Positions 16,999 through 28,158 of a DNA stretch of 35,204 nucleotides are shown in pieces; position 1 is the stretch's first letter; every line of letters begins with the position of its first letter. The DNA lies in assembly GCA_947589455.1 (NCBI GenBank), contig CANQCD010000007.1:1-35204 (forward strand), given 5' to 3'. Source of the stretch: an uncultured Lachnospiraceae bacterium (lineage in GTDB: Bacteria; Bacillota; Clostridia; Lachnospirales; Lachnospiraceae). The notes below the pieces were generated by a model. It was not told the origin of the DNA and searched no databases. It saw nothing but the letters and a program-made list of their open reading frames with translations. A program made the position numbers and the translations under genes.

Positions 16999-19287
16999 AT
17001 GTTAGTCGTACCAGTATATGACACGTTAATTTTATCAGACGTCCGGATACATGTTGATGAAGAAGTATTTGCCTTGGCAGAGGTGAAAAATATAAAAGAA
17101 GAAACTTCTTTTCTGATCGTTCCAATCCGGGAGAACAAAGACCAGAATTCTTTGACAAGCGAGGATTTTTATGATTTTGGCGTGCTTGCAGAAGTGGCGG
17201 ATGTAATAAAATTGGAGGGTCATACCACTCTGAATGTAGACACAAAAGAGCGTGTCAGGATTTCTAATCTGTCTTTCGAGAAAGACCACATCGAAGCAGA
17301 ATATGAAGTATCAAATGTGATTGAAGATATCACCAAGGAAGAGCAGAAGTTTTTTCTGAAGCGGTTTAAAGAATATGCACAGGATATATTTAAAGACGTG
17401 CCGGGCGGCGCGATCGTCAACAGTTATATCAGGCGCTGGAGAACTATCAACGAAGCGGCTACCCAGCTGGGCGGGTATCTTGCTTTAGATCCGGAGGAAC
17501 GTTTTGCTATCTTGGCTGCCAAATCGATCAGCGAGCGCTATACCCTTTTACTGGGAGGGATAAAAGAGTTGCTTGAGATACGCGATATCAATACGGGGAT
17601 TCGGGAAAAAATGACGGAAGAGCAGCAGACGTCCTACAAGACGGCGGCCATCCGCAGGCAGATAAGATATCTGGAAGAGGAATTAAACGAGCTGGAAAAT
17701 GGCGAATTAGATGAAGAACAGCTCTTGGCGCTGCGCATTAAAAAGGCAGGCATGACGGAGGAAGCAGAGAAAGAATCAAACAGGGCGCTGCGCCGCCTGA
17801 AGATGGAGGGGATGACAGGCCATGAATATGGGGCGCTGTACGATTATCTGGACTTTATGACGTCGCTTGCGTGGAAAGATTCTAAAAAAACGACAGGGTT
17901 TAACATAAAGAGAGCCAGAAGGACACTCGACAGGGGTCATTATGGATTGGACAAAGTAAAGAAACGAGTGTTAGAGCAGATTGCAGTAAACAGCATAAAG
18001 GGAAAACAGGACGGCTCCATCCTCCTTTTTGTTGGCGCACCCGGCACCGGCAAGACCAGCATGGGGCAGGGGATCGCAGATGCGATGGGCAGAAAATATG
18101 TCAGGATCAGCCTGGGTGGTATCCGCGATGAAGCAGAAATCCGCGGGCACAGAAGAACCTATGTCGGCGCGATGCCAGGAAGAATCATGGAGGCTATGCG
18201 GCGCGCCGGAGTCAACAATCCGGTGATGGTACTAGACGAGGTAGATAAGCTGACAAGCGAGGCGCACGGCGACCCGGCAAGCGCTTTGCTCGAAGTCCTT
18301 GATCCGGAGCAGAATTTTGCGTTTACGGATCACTACATGAATGTGCCGTACGATTTATCCAAGGTATTTTTTGTCTGCACGGCAAACACAACCGATGGGA
18401 TTCCCAAACCGCTGTTAGACCGCATGGAGGTCATTAATCTGTCAGGCTATACGCCGTCAGAAAAATATCAGATCGCAAGGCGGCATCTTCTGCCAAAGGC
18501 GATTGAGCAGACTGGTTTAAAAAAAGAACAGATTTCCATCGACACAAAGGCGTTAAGGGCGATCATTGCAGATTATACGATGGAAGCCGGCGTGCGGGGG
18601 CTGCGAAGGCAGCTTGATAAAATCTGCCGTGATACGGCAGTCAAGTTATTAGAAGAAGGGGATCATAAGACGGTCATTACGCAGGAAAATCTGCGCGAAA
18701 TCCTGGGCAAAAAGGTCGCGCACCATGACGAGGCGCTGAAAAAACTGGTTGCCGGCGTGGCGACTGGGCTTGCCTGGACGCAGGCGGGGGGAGATATCCT
18801 CTTTATTGAAGCCGTCGTGACAAAAGGGAGCGGCAAACTCCAGATCACCGGACAGCTGGGCGATGTGATGAAAGAGTCGGCAGAGATTGCCTATACGCTT
18901 GTAAAAGCGGCCTATCAGAAAGAGAAAAAAGATTTTGATAAAATCGATCTGCACATCCATGTGCCAGAGGGGGCGACGCCAAAAGACGGCCCTTCGGCCG
19001 GCGTCACTCTGTTTACCGCATTGTTTTCGCTGTTCTTAAAGAAACCGGTAAAGAGAAAGCTTGCCATGACCGGCGAGATTTCCCTGCGCGGTGAAGTCTT
19101 GCCAATCGGCGGTCTGCCAGAAAAGCTGATGGCGGCACAGCGCGCCGGGGTCAAAACAGTGTTGATTCCAAAAGGGAACGAAGAGGATTTAGAAGAGATA
19201 CCGGATGAGATCAAAAAGAAGCTTACCATCATTCCAGTGGGGCAGATAAGCGAAGTGGCAAGGGAAAGCCTGGGAATTGAAATTTAA
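16999..19287 (+). CDS. lon: ATP-dependent Lon protease (LonA type)
   Basis: Walker A GAPGTGKTSMGQ; GIRDEAEIRGHRRTYVGAMPGRI; DEVDKL; PKDGPSAGVT catalytic Ser; GGLPEKLMAAQRAG catalytic Lys. Confidence 0.98.
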   Translation: MLVVPVYDTLILSDVRIHVDEEVFALAEVKNIKEETSFLIVPIRENKDQNSLTSEDFYDFGVLAEVADVIKLEGHTTLNVDTKERVRISNLSFEKDHIEAEYEVSNVIEDITKEEQKFFLKRFKEYAQDIFKDVPGGAIVNSYIRRWRTINEAATQLGGYLALDPEERFAILAAKSISERYTLLLGGIKELLEIRDINTGIREKMTEEQQTSYKTAAIRRQIRYLEEELNELENGELDEEQLLALRIKKAGMTEEAEKESNRALRRLKMEGMTGHEYGALYDYLDFMTSLAWKDSKKTTGFNIKRARRTLDRGHYGLDKVKKRVLEQIAVNSIKGKQDGSILLFVGAPGTGKTSMGQGIADAMGRKYVRISLGGIRDEAEIRGHRRTYVGAMPGRIMEAMRRAGVNNPVMVLDEVDKLTSEAHGDPASALLEVLDPEQNFAFTDHYMNVPYDLSKVFFVCTANTTDGIPKPLLDRMEVINLSGYTPSEKYQIARRHLLPKAIEQTGLKKEQISIDTKALRAIIADYTMEAGVRGLRRQLDKICRDTAVKLLEEGDHKTVITQENLREILGKKVAHHDEALKKLVAGVATGLAWTQAGGDILFIEAVVTKGSGKLQITGQLGDVMKESAEIAYTLVKAAYQKEKKDFDKIDLHIHVPEGATPKDGPSAGVTLFTALFSLFLKKPVKRKLAMTGEISLRGEVLPIGGLPEKLMAAQRAGVKTVLIPKGNEEDLEEIPDEIKKKLTIIPVGQISEVARESLGIEI

Positions 19288-19315
19288 TCCGGAATTTAAC
19301 CCTCAGAAAAAGTGC

Positions 19316-19339
19316 TGGGCGGCTTTCTTATGCCGCCCA
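19316..19339 (+). terminator. Hairpin terminator after lon
   Basis: TGGGCGGC-tttcttat-GCCGCCCA followed by a T-rich tract. Confidence 0.65.
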
Positions 19340-19351
19340 TTTGGTTTGCTT

Positions 19352-19512
19352 TTTTATGTCCTGTTATCCAGTGGGGACGATTTTAGGATCATCCGTACGA
19401 TAATGGAACTCTTGCCCTTCTTTCCTATGCCCTGCTATCCAGTGGGGACGATTTTAGGATCATCCGTACGATAATGGAACTCTTGTCCTTCTTTCCTATG
19501 CCCTGATATCAA
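19352..19512. repeat. Array G: 71-bp tandem repeat, a little over 2 copies, overlapping the 3' end of the FliK-like CDS
   Basis: atccagtggggacgattttaggatcatccgtacgataatggaactcttg at 19366 and 19437; third partial start at 19508. Confidence 0.93.
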
Positions 19513-21715
19513 ATGAGAACCGTTTCATTTCTGTCGTGGCATGGGTATTGACCCGGGTGTTAATAAAATCATCCACCGTCGGAGAAGGGCTCTTTTTCTG
19601 TTTAAATAAAAGCTGGCACTGATAGCCCTGCTGTTCCAAGGCGTCTCTTAGCATATTGGCATTCACCTGAAAGAGGTTGACGGACTCTTCATCATTCAGG
19701 GAAAAGTCTGTTATCACGTCATTCCTGTTTTTATCAATCCGGATATCAATCTGTCCCAGATGTTCTAAATCCAAATGGAGGAGCACGCTCGCTTTTTCTG
19801 GATGCTGTTTTAGCCGCTCTTTCTGCGTGTAGACATACAGATCGCCGTGTGCGTCCTGGCTGGGAAGCTTAAAGGGCATCTGGAAGAAAGAAAACGTGTC
19901 GTTTAATGTCTTCATAAAAGAGAGATTGTCCTCGATATCCTTGGCAAAGCTGCCGAGCTGTTCCGAGTCAGAGCCGGAAAGCGTACTTTGGATCAAGCTG
20001 CGGAACTGGCTTATCTGGTGCTGCATTTTAGAATAGAAATCAGACAGGCCGGAATCCTTAAACTGTTCCGGAGTCAATGTCCAGCTGCTCTGCAATTCCC
20101 TGGAAAACAGCTTGTTAAACACCTCCGACTGGAACAGCTCCTTGATCTGTTTGCTGTCAGACAGCGGGATCGTATTGTGTATGACGTTTAGCACCTCTCT
20201 TGCCGTCGCCTCGCCGGAAGCAATTTTTAAAAGCAGATTCCGGCTGATTGGCATATCCTGCAGGTGGTTGAGCAGATCGCTGCGCTCGCCGGGACTGAGA
20301 AAGGTATTTAAAAAGTCATGGTTTCTGGCAGAATTTGTATAAGCCCTTAGCAGGACGTCAAGCGAATGATTGGGAAACGTTACGTCTGCCTGTGCTTCCG
20401 GCTGGGACGAGGCGTTTTTTAGCGCGGCGTTTACAGCGCCAAATGTGCCGGATATCGTGTTTTTTGCATTTTCAGAAAAAGATTGCAGCAATTTTCCTGC
20501 AAATGCAAAACGCCCCTGGTTTTTCTCTGCGTTTTCTGCGGATGCTTCCGCCTGGTTTTCCCCGGCCGGTTTTGGTTCCGCCTGGTCTTTTAGCGGGATA
20601 TCGGCGTCCCCGCCGGCGTCTGCTCCGGCTTCCGGCGCCGTTTCGTTTAACGTCAGGATCTGCCTGACATAATTTTCCGTGACGGCAGGCTGTGGCTCCG
20701 CCGTCTCCAATGCCTCGTTGATCTGCGTCAGATAGGAGGCAAATTCAGAGTCTGTCATCCCTTCCGGCTGTTTGATAGCGCCGGAGAGCGCAGCGTCCCG
20801 CAAAAGCGTCAGCGTATCCTGTAAGGTCAGCGTCCTGTTTTCAAGCTGTAAGGCGGCGTCTTCTGTCAGTGCTGTGCCGGAAAGCATCTGGATGATATCT
20901 GCCTGCGCCTGTGCCGGGAGAGAGGCAAGGGTCGGCGCCGGACTGCCGGCAAAGTCATTCTGGGAAGACAGGCCGATCGAAAGCAGGCTTTTCCCAAAAT
21001 CAGCGACAGCGTCCGCCGGCCCATTTTCAGACAGGGCGCTAAGCAGCGCCGGGATATCCCTGGAAAAAGACTGCAGTCTTTCTAACAGCTGGTAATTGTC
21101 ATTCCGATAATTGCTAAACTGCGCGACAGATTCCGCATCGATCTTCATCATCAGCCGGTTCATGACAGCCAATGTATTCATATCCTCCGTTTTAAAATCA
21201 TACGCCTGTTGCATCAGATTCTGGATAGAAGAGCGGTTGATCGGCAGGAGATTGTCCATCAGCGCTTTGACGGCCTCCTGGTTATGTGGGCTTGCCGGCA
21301 GGTTCGCCTCGTCTAACGCCTTTAAGATCAAAGTAAGCTCTGTCTCTGTCAGGTTTTTTGAGATATTTTCCAGATACAGGGTATTCCCGGAAATCTCCGT
21401 CAGCCGGAAAGAGCCTGTCTGGCCGATGGAATAATTTGAGCTGTCAGGGATCTTGGCGCGGATTACCGTATTATCTTCCAGAGTAATAGAAATTTCGTTA
21501 TTTCTCAGATCTGTGATTTCTCCTCGGAAGACGTCTCCTACATGGATAGAAGCCGGGGTGCGGGAGACGGCGTAATTATCCATGCTTCCCACTGTGCGCG
21601 CCGCCTGTCCGGAGACAGTTCCCTGCCCAACCGGGCTCCTTCCGGCCGGATTTCTGCCTCTTTGGGAAGCGGCTCTTCCCTGGTTCGAATGTAACGGATT
21701 GATTCTTTGTTCCAT
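19496..21715 (-). CDS. FliK-like (DUF6240-type) flagellar hook-length-control related protein
   Basis: C-terminal ASVLLHLDLEHLGQIDIRIDKNRNDVITDFSLNDEESVNLFQVNANMLRDALEQQGYQCQLLF fits the FliK C-terminal pattern; long low-complexity middle. Confidence 0.7.
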   Translation of the reverse strand: MEQRINPLHSNQGRAASQRGRNPAGRSPVGQGTVSGQAARTVGSMDNYAVSRTPASIHVGDVFRGEITDLRNNEISITLEDNTVIRAKIPDSSNYSIGQTGSFRLTEISGNTLYLENISKNLTETELTLILKALDEANLPASPHNQEAVKALMDNLLPINRSSIQNLMQQAYDFKTEDMNTLAVMNRLMMKIDAESVAQFSNYRNDNYQLLERLQSFSRDIPALLSALSENGPADAVADFGKSLLSIGLSSQNDFAGSPAPTLASLPAQAQADIIQMLSGTALTEDAALQLENRTLTLQDTLTLLRDAALSGAIKQPEGMTDSEFASYLTQINEALETAEPQPAVTENYVRQILTLNETAPEAGADAGGDADIPLKDQAEPKPAGENQAEASAENAEKNQGRFAFAGKLLQSFSENAKNTISGTFGAVNAALKNASSQPEAQADVTFPNHSLDVLLRAYTNSARNHDFLNTFLSPGERSDLLNHLQDMPISRNLLLKIASGEATAREVLNVIHNTIPLSDSKQIKELFQSEVFNKLFSRELQSSWTLTPEQFKDSGLSDFYSKMQHQISQFRSLIQSTLSGSDSEQLGSFAKDIEDNLSFMKTLNDTFSFFQMPFKLPSQDAHGDLYVYTQKERLKQHPEKASVLLHLDLEHLGQIDIRIDKNRNDVITDFSLNDEESVNLFQVNANMLRDALEQQGYQCQLLFKQKKSPSPTVDDFINTRVNTHATTEMKRFSFDIRA

Positions 21716-21827
21716 GAAAAACCTCGATTCTGCATAAAAAACGTGTGTATACGCATCAAACTACTTATTATATTATATCGTCCCAAAAGGATAGATAATC
21801 AACCTCAAAAAAAATTTCAGAAAAACC

Positions 21828-21856
21828 TTGACATTCATTTTCTCTTGTGCTAACTT
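21828..21856 (+). promoter_or_regulatory. Promoter of hrcA operon
   Basis: TTGACA - 17 nt - TAACTT (weak -10). Confidence 0.5.
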
Positions 21857-21868
21857 ACTTTATAGAAA

Positions 21869-21895
21869 TTAGCACTCCATTTGAATGAGTGCTAA
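21869..21895 (+). promoter_or_regulatory. CIRCE operator upstream of hrcA
   Basis: TTAGCACTC-catttgaat-GAGTGCTAA, perfect. Confidence 0.98.
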
Positions 21896-21969
21896 CAAAC
21901 CTGACAGGCAGGAGCTGGCAGGAGCGCATTGTCTGATCTGTGGAAATCTTTTCAGAAAGGAGCGGTGGC

Positions 21970-23013
21970 ATGGAGTTAGATGAGAGGAAGCTAAAGATTT
22001 TGCAGGCGATTATCCGGACGTATCTTGATACGGGCGAGCCGGTAGGTTCTCGGACCATTTCAAAATATACGGATTTGAATTTAAGTTCGGCTACCATCCG
22101 GAATGAGATGTCTGACCTGGAGGAGATGGGTTATATTTTGCAGCCGCACACCTCCGCGGGCCGGATTCCTTCTGACAAAGGCTACAGATTGTATGTAGAC
22201 ACGATGCTTGAGGCAAAGACCAGCGAGTTAAACAGCCTTCAGGAATCGCTTGAGGCAAGGGAGGAAAAGATTGACGACGTCCTTCAGAAAGTGGCAAAAT
22301 TCCTGGCGGCAAACACCAATTACGCCACAATGGTGTCCGGACCGAGATACCAGACAAAGCGGGTGAAATTTATCCAGCTCACTTCGGTGGACGCCGATAG
22401 CCTGCTGGCAGTTATCGTGTTAGACAACAATGCGGTGAAAAACCAGATGATAGCGATTGAAGAGCCAATCGAAGAAGAGATGATAGTGAAATTAAACTTC
22501 ATCTTAAATACCACGTTAAACGGGCTGGACGTCCTGGAGATGAACCTGGCGCTGATCCAGAAGATCAAAGAGCAGGTTGGGACCCATACCCAGGTGATTG
22601 ATTCTGTCCTCGAGGCGATTGGAAAGACGCTGATCGAGGAAGACGACTTAGAAGTTTACACCAGCGGCGCGACCAACATTTTAAAATATCCGGAGTTATC
22701 GGATAAGTCAAAGGCGGCGCAGATCCTGGATGCATTTAGCGAAAAAGAGATCATGCATAACTGGCTGGGGCTTCCGGATAAAACACAGGGAAATGGTGAG
22801 GCACACGACATTCAGGTATATATCGGGGATGAGACGCAGATGGAATCCATGAAAGACTGTTCCATGGTGACGGCGACATACCAGATCAGAGAAGGCGTCT
22901 ATGGGAAGATTGGCATTGTCGGGCCAAAGCGGATGGATTATGACAAAGTGGTCGGCACATTAAATTCCCTGATGGGGCAGTTAGACGACATATTTAAAGA
23001 GAAACAGAAATGA
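21970..23013 (+). CDS. hrcA: Heat-inducible transcription repressor HrcA
   Basis: MELDERKLKILQAIIRTYLDTGEPVGSRTISKYTDLNLSSATIRNEMSDLEEMGYILQPHTSAGRIPSDKGYRLYVD; RBS aaaggag. Confidence 0.98.
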   Translation: MELDERKLKILQAIIRTYLDTGEPVGSRTISKYTDLNLSSATIRNEMSDLEEMGYILQPHTSAGRIPSDKGYRLYVDTMLEAKTSELNSLQESLEAREEKIDDVLQKVAKFLAANTNYATMVSGPRYQTKRVKFIQLTSVDADSLLAVIVLDNNAVKNQMIAIEEPIEEEMIVKLNFILNTTLNGLDVLEMNLALIQKIKEQVGTHTQVIDSVLEAIGKTLIEEDDLEVYTSGATNILKYPELSDKSKAAQILDAFSEKEIMHNWLGLPDKTQGNGEAHDIQVYIGDETQMESMKDCSMVTATYQIREGVYGKIGIVGPKRMDYDKVVGTLNSLMGQLDDIFKEKQK

Positions 23014-23033
23014 CAAGGAGAGGTGAAAATCCA

Positions 23034-23735
23034 GTGGCAGAGGAAAAGAAAGAGTTTCAGGAAGAGCTTGAAGAAGCGGAAAAAAAGGCGGAAGCGGTAA
23101 AGGTGGAAGGCGGAGAGGACGCCCCGGACTCACAGGGAAACAAGGGGGAAGCTCCGAATGCTTCGGAAGCTTCTTTCGACGGACAGGAGGAAAGCCCGCA
23201 GGAAATTTCGGAAGATGGACAGGAGGTTTCCGCAGAAGAGCCGGAGGAAAAAGCAGGAGACAAAAAAATTTTTGGCAGGAAGAAAGACAAAAAGACAGAA
23301 AAGCTCGAGGCGGAAAACGCCGAATTAAAAGACCAGTTGGTCAGGAGGCTTGCCGAGTTTGAAAACTTCAGGAAGCGTTCGGAGAAAGAAAAGTCCCAGA
23401 TGTTTGAGGTAGGAGCCAAAACAGTGATTGAAAAGCTTCTGCCGGTGATAGACAATTTCGAGAGAGGGCTTATGGGAATCCCGGAGGAAGAAAAGGACGC
23501 GCCGTTTGTCCAGGGTGTTGAACTGGTATACAAACAGCTTTTGACCGCCTTTGAGGAGCTCGGGGTGACTGCGATCGAGGCGGAGGGGGCGGAATTTGAC
23601 CCCAACCTGCACAATGCGGTGATGATGGTAGATGACGAGGAAAAAGGCAGCGGCACAGTCGCCGAGGTAATGCAGAAAGGCTATCTCTACCATGACAGCG
23701 TTGTGCGCCACAGTATGGTCAAGGTAGTAAATTAG
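23034..23735 (+). CDS. grpE: Nucleotide exchange factor GrpE
   Basis: LVRRLAEFENFRKRSEKEKSQMFEVGAKTVIEKLLPVIDNFERGL, LHNAVMMVDDEEKGSGTVAEVMQKGYLYHDSVVRHSMVKV; GTG 23034 with RBS, alternatively ATG 23010. Confidence 0.96.
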   Translation: MAEEKKEFQEELEEAEKKAEAVKVEGGEDAPDSQGNKGEAPNASEASFDGQEESPQEISEDGQEVSAEEPEEKAGDKKIFGRKKDKKTEKLEAENAELKDQLVRRLAEFENFRKRSEKEKSQMFEVGAKTVIEKLLPVIDNFERGLMGIPEEEKDAPFVQGVELVYKQLLTAFEELGVTAIEAEGAEFDPNLHNAVMMVDDEEKGSGTVAEVMQKGYLYHDSVVRHSMVKVVN

Positions 23736-23813
23736 TACCCGGAAGGGTACAATGAAAATAACAGCCGGAAATTTCCGGCGGCTTAAAACATGTTTATGAT
23801 AACCAGCATATAG

Positions 23814-25691
<1,878 letters not shown>

Positions 25692-25717
25692 AAAAAGACG
25701 CTGCAGTTTTTTGATTC

Positions 25718-25748
25718 AGCTATTTGTGCCGGAGCGTCACAAATAGCT
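25718..25748 (+). other. Stem-loop in dnaK-dnaJ intergenic region
   Basis: AGCTATTTGTG-ccggagcgt-CACAAATAGCT, 11-bp perfect stem, no T run. Confidence 0.8.
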
Positions 25749-25798
25749 CTGATGGCATCGCCTTGCCGCGTAAAAGACGCTCCGGAATGGGGATTTAT

Positions 25799-26959
25799 AT
25801 GGCAGAGAAGAGAGATTATTATGAAGTCCTGGGAGTTGGCAGGAATGCCACGGACTCAGAATTAAAATCAGCATACCGGAAGCTTGCAAAAAAATATCAT
25901 CCGGACACCAATCCGGGAGATAAAGAAGCCGAGCAGAAATTTAAAGAAGCGTCAGAGGCTTATGCTGTGTTAAGCGATGCGGATAAACGCCGTCAGTATG
26001 ACCAGTTTGGCCATGCGGCGTTTGAGGGAGGCGCCGGGGGCGCCGGGGGCTTTGACTTTGGCAGCATGGATATGGGCGATATCTTTGGCGATATCTTCGG
26101 CGAGTTTTTTGGCGGCGGCCGTTCCAGGAGCCGGAGCAATGGTCCGATGAAAGGACAGAATATCCGTACATCTGTCAGGATCAGCTTTAAAGAGGCATGT
26201 TTTGGCACGGATAAGGAACTGGATCTGGTGTTAAAAGATGAATGTGCCTCTTGTCATGGGACAGGGGCAAAGGCAGGGACGAAGCCGGAGACATGTTCAA
26301 AATGTGGAGGCAAAGGGCAGGTAGTCTTTACCCAGCAGTCGCTTTTCGGCGTTGTGCGCAATGTGCAGTCGTGTCCAGACTGCCGCGGAACAGGAAAGAT
26401 CATCAAGGAGCGCTGTCCGGATTGTAATGGCTCCGGTTATATCAGCAAAAAGAAGACGATTTCTGTCACAATCCCTGCCGGAATTGACAATGGGCAATGC
26501 GTGCGGATCCGCGATAAGGGAGAGCCGGGGGTAAACGGCGGCGGGAGAGGCGATTTGCTGGTAGAAGTCGTAGTAGCGAACGACCCGATTTTCCGGCGGC
26601 AGGACAGAGATATCTATTCTACCGTCTCCATCACGTATCCAAAAGCCGTGCTGGGCGGTGATATCCGTATCAACACAATTGACGGCAAAGTAGAATATAC
26701 AGTAGCGCCGGGGACACAGACGGATACCAGGATTCGGCTGAAAGGAAAAGGAGTGCCTTCCCTGAGGAACAAACAGATTCGTGGCGACCACTATGTCACG
26801 CTGGTCGTACAGGTGCCGACCAAACTCGACAACAGGCAGAAAGAGCTGTTAGAAGAATTTGATAAGGCAATGTACGGAGAAGAAGAGGAAGACGGCAGCC
26901 AGGAGGACGGCAAAGGAAAGTCACGCGGAGCGAAGCGAGGCAATAAATGGAAAAAATAA
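25799..26959 (+). CDS. dnaJ: Molecular chaperone DnaJ
   Basis: [55 protein letters not shown]; four CxxCxGxG zinc motifs. Confidence 0.98.
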   Translation: MAEKRDYYEVLGVGRNATDSELKSAYRKLAKKYHPDTNPGDKEAEQKFKEASEAYAVLSDADKRRQYDQFGHAAFEGGAGGAGGFDFGSMDMGDIFGDIFGEFFGGGRSRSRSNGPMKGQNIRTSVRISFKEACFGTDKELDLVLKDECASCHGTGAKAGTKPETCSKCGGKGQVVFTQQSLFGVVRNVQSCPDCRGTGKIIKERCPDCNGSGYISKKKTISVTIPAGIDNGQCVRIRDKGEPGVNGGGRGDLLVEVVVANDPIFRRQDRDIYSTVSITYPKAVLGGDIRINTIDGKVEYTVAPGTQTDTRIRLKGKGVPSLRNKQIRGDHYVTLVVQVPTKLDNRQKELLEEFDKAMYGEEEEDGSQEDGKGKSRGAKRGNKWKK

Positions 26960-27146
26960 ACGGCGCGGCAGAGCGCTGCGCCAGGGTAAAAGGAAAGTCG
27001 CGCGGAGCGGAGCGAGGCAATAAATGGAAAAAATAACCGGCGCGGCAAAGCGCTGCGCCAGAGTAAAAGGAAAGTCACGCGGAGCGGAGCGAGGCAATAA
27101 ATGAAAAAAATAAACGGCGCGGCAGAGCGCTGCGCCAGGATAAAAG
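26915..27146 (+). repeat. Array H: 77-bp tandem repeat, 3 copies, first copy contains dnaJ stop codon
   Basis: ggaaagtcrcgcggagcgragcgaggcaataaatgraaaaaataamcggcgcggcaragcgctgcgcc at 26915, 26992, 27069. Confidence 0.96.
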
Positions 27147-27149
27147 GAT

Positions 27150-27205
27150 AAAGCGGATTGGTTTCCACGCAAATAAACGGTGGGAAAACCAATCCGCTTT
27201 GTTTC
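27150..27205. terminator. Terminator, possibly bidirectional, between dnaJ and the convergent gene
   Basis: aaagcggattggtttccac / gtgggaaaaccaatccgcttt. Confidence 0.8.
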
Positions 27206-27270
27206 TATATAAGAACAACGGCTGATAGGATATATGTTGGCACGCGGAAAAACTGTGTCCATGCCTTCTC

Positions 27271-27723
27271 CTACCAGTCCTCTACATCCGCAAAAGCATT
27301 GACTGCATCCGGAGAGGCGTCTGTTATCGCTTCGCCGTTTCCGAAACCGATCGAATTGTTCTGTTTTTTCCCCGATTCTTCCTTGTCGTCTAAGATTGTC
27401 TGGATCTGCTCCTGGGTGACTTCGTCTGTCTTTTCTTCGGCAGCCTTGTTTGCGATCGCCTGCGCGCGGCGTTTCTTCTCGGCGATCCTGACTTTTTCTA
27501 AGATTTCTTCAATCTCATCATCGCGGTTGTTGATGGTGACGGCCTCCAGCTGATTGTTGCAGAAATAAAACTTGATCACCTTTCCGCTGACTAAGGCAAG
27601 CTTTTCTACATTGCAGTAATCCGAATCGCGCTGATAGGGAATATTATCATACATCGTCACATGAAAATCTAATGCGGTATCATATTTATACGTTATCACA
27701 TTGGATGCATAGATATCTGCCAT
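27271..27723 (-). CDS. Hypothetical protein, acidic/coiled C-terminus
   Basis: ORF with GGAGG RBS before MADIYASNVITYKYDTALDFHVTMYDNIPYQRDSDYC. Confidence 0.75.
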   Translation of the reverse strand: MADIYASNVITYKYDTALDFHVTMYDNIPYQRDSDYCNVEKLALVSGKVIKFYFCNNQLEAVTINNRDDEIEEILEKVRIAEKKRRAQAIANKAAEEKTDEVTQEQIQTILDDKEESGKKQNNSIGFGNGEAITDASPDAVNAFADVEDW

Positions 27724-27843
27724 ATTTTCACATCCTCCTCCAAAATGGTATTCGTTCCTTAAAAGTAATTCCATTATAGCGTATTTTTAAAATTCCATCA
27801 ATAGTAATCAGAAAGTTTTCGCCGGCCGTAACTGCGCCGGAGG

Positions 27844-28019
27844 ATCAAGAACCAGGCTTTTTAATACAGGATTGACACGGGACTAACGTTTTGGGGCAGC
27901 TGCGCCGTCATGCGATATCGATCAAGAACCCGATTTTTGACACAGGATTGACACGGGACTAACGTTTTGGGGCAGCTGCGCCGTTATACGATATCGATCA
28001 AGAACCCGATTTTTAACAC
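27844..28019 (+). repeat. Array I: 76/77-bp tandem repeat, 2 full plus partial copies, upstream of wzm-like promoter
   Basis: atcaagaacc at 27844, 27921, 27997; acaggattgacacgggactaacgttttggggcagctgcgccgt repeated. Confidence 0.93.
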
Positions 28020-28052
28020 AAGATTGACGCAATAGTATTGTATCATTGAGAA

Positions 28053-28080
28053 TTGACTTTTTAACACAGTATGCTATAAT
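28053..28080 (+). promoter_or_regulatory. SigA promoter of polysaccharide exporter operon
   Basis: TTGACT - 16 nt - TATAAT. Confidence 0.65.
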
Positions 28081-28158
28081 GATTGTCGTATTATCAATGA
28101 GTGTGTACCTTTTAGCATATTGTGGAGAAAGAACATTTTCTTGAGAGATGGAGAGAGT

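Noticed and set aside
26791-27262. Minus-strand ORFs with repeated [19 protein letters not shown]
   Set aside because: They are just translations of array H in different frames; no RBS or plausible product.
27871-27960. Repeated TTGACA in array I as extra promoters for the exporter operon
   Set aside because: No suitable -10 hexamer 16-18 nt downstream in each unit; the plausible promoter is 28053-28080.
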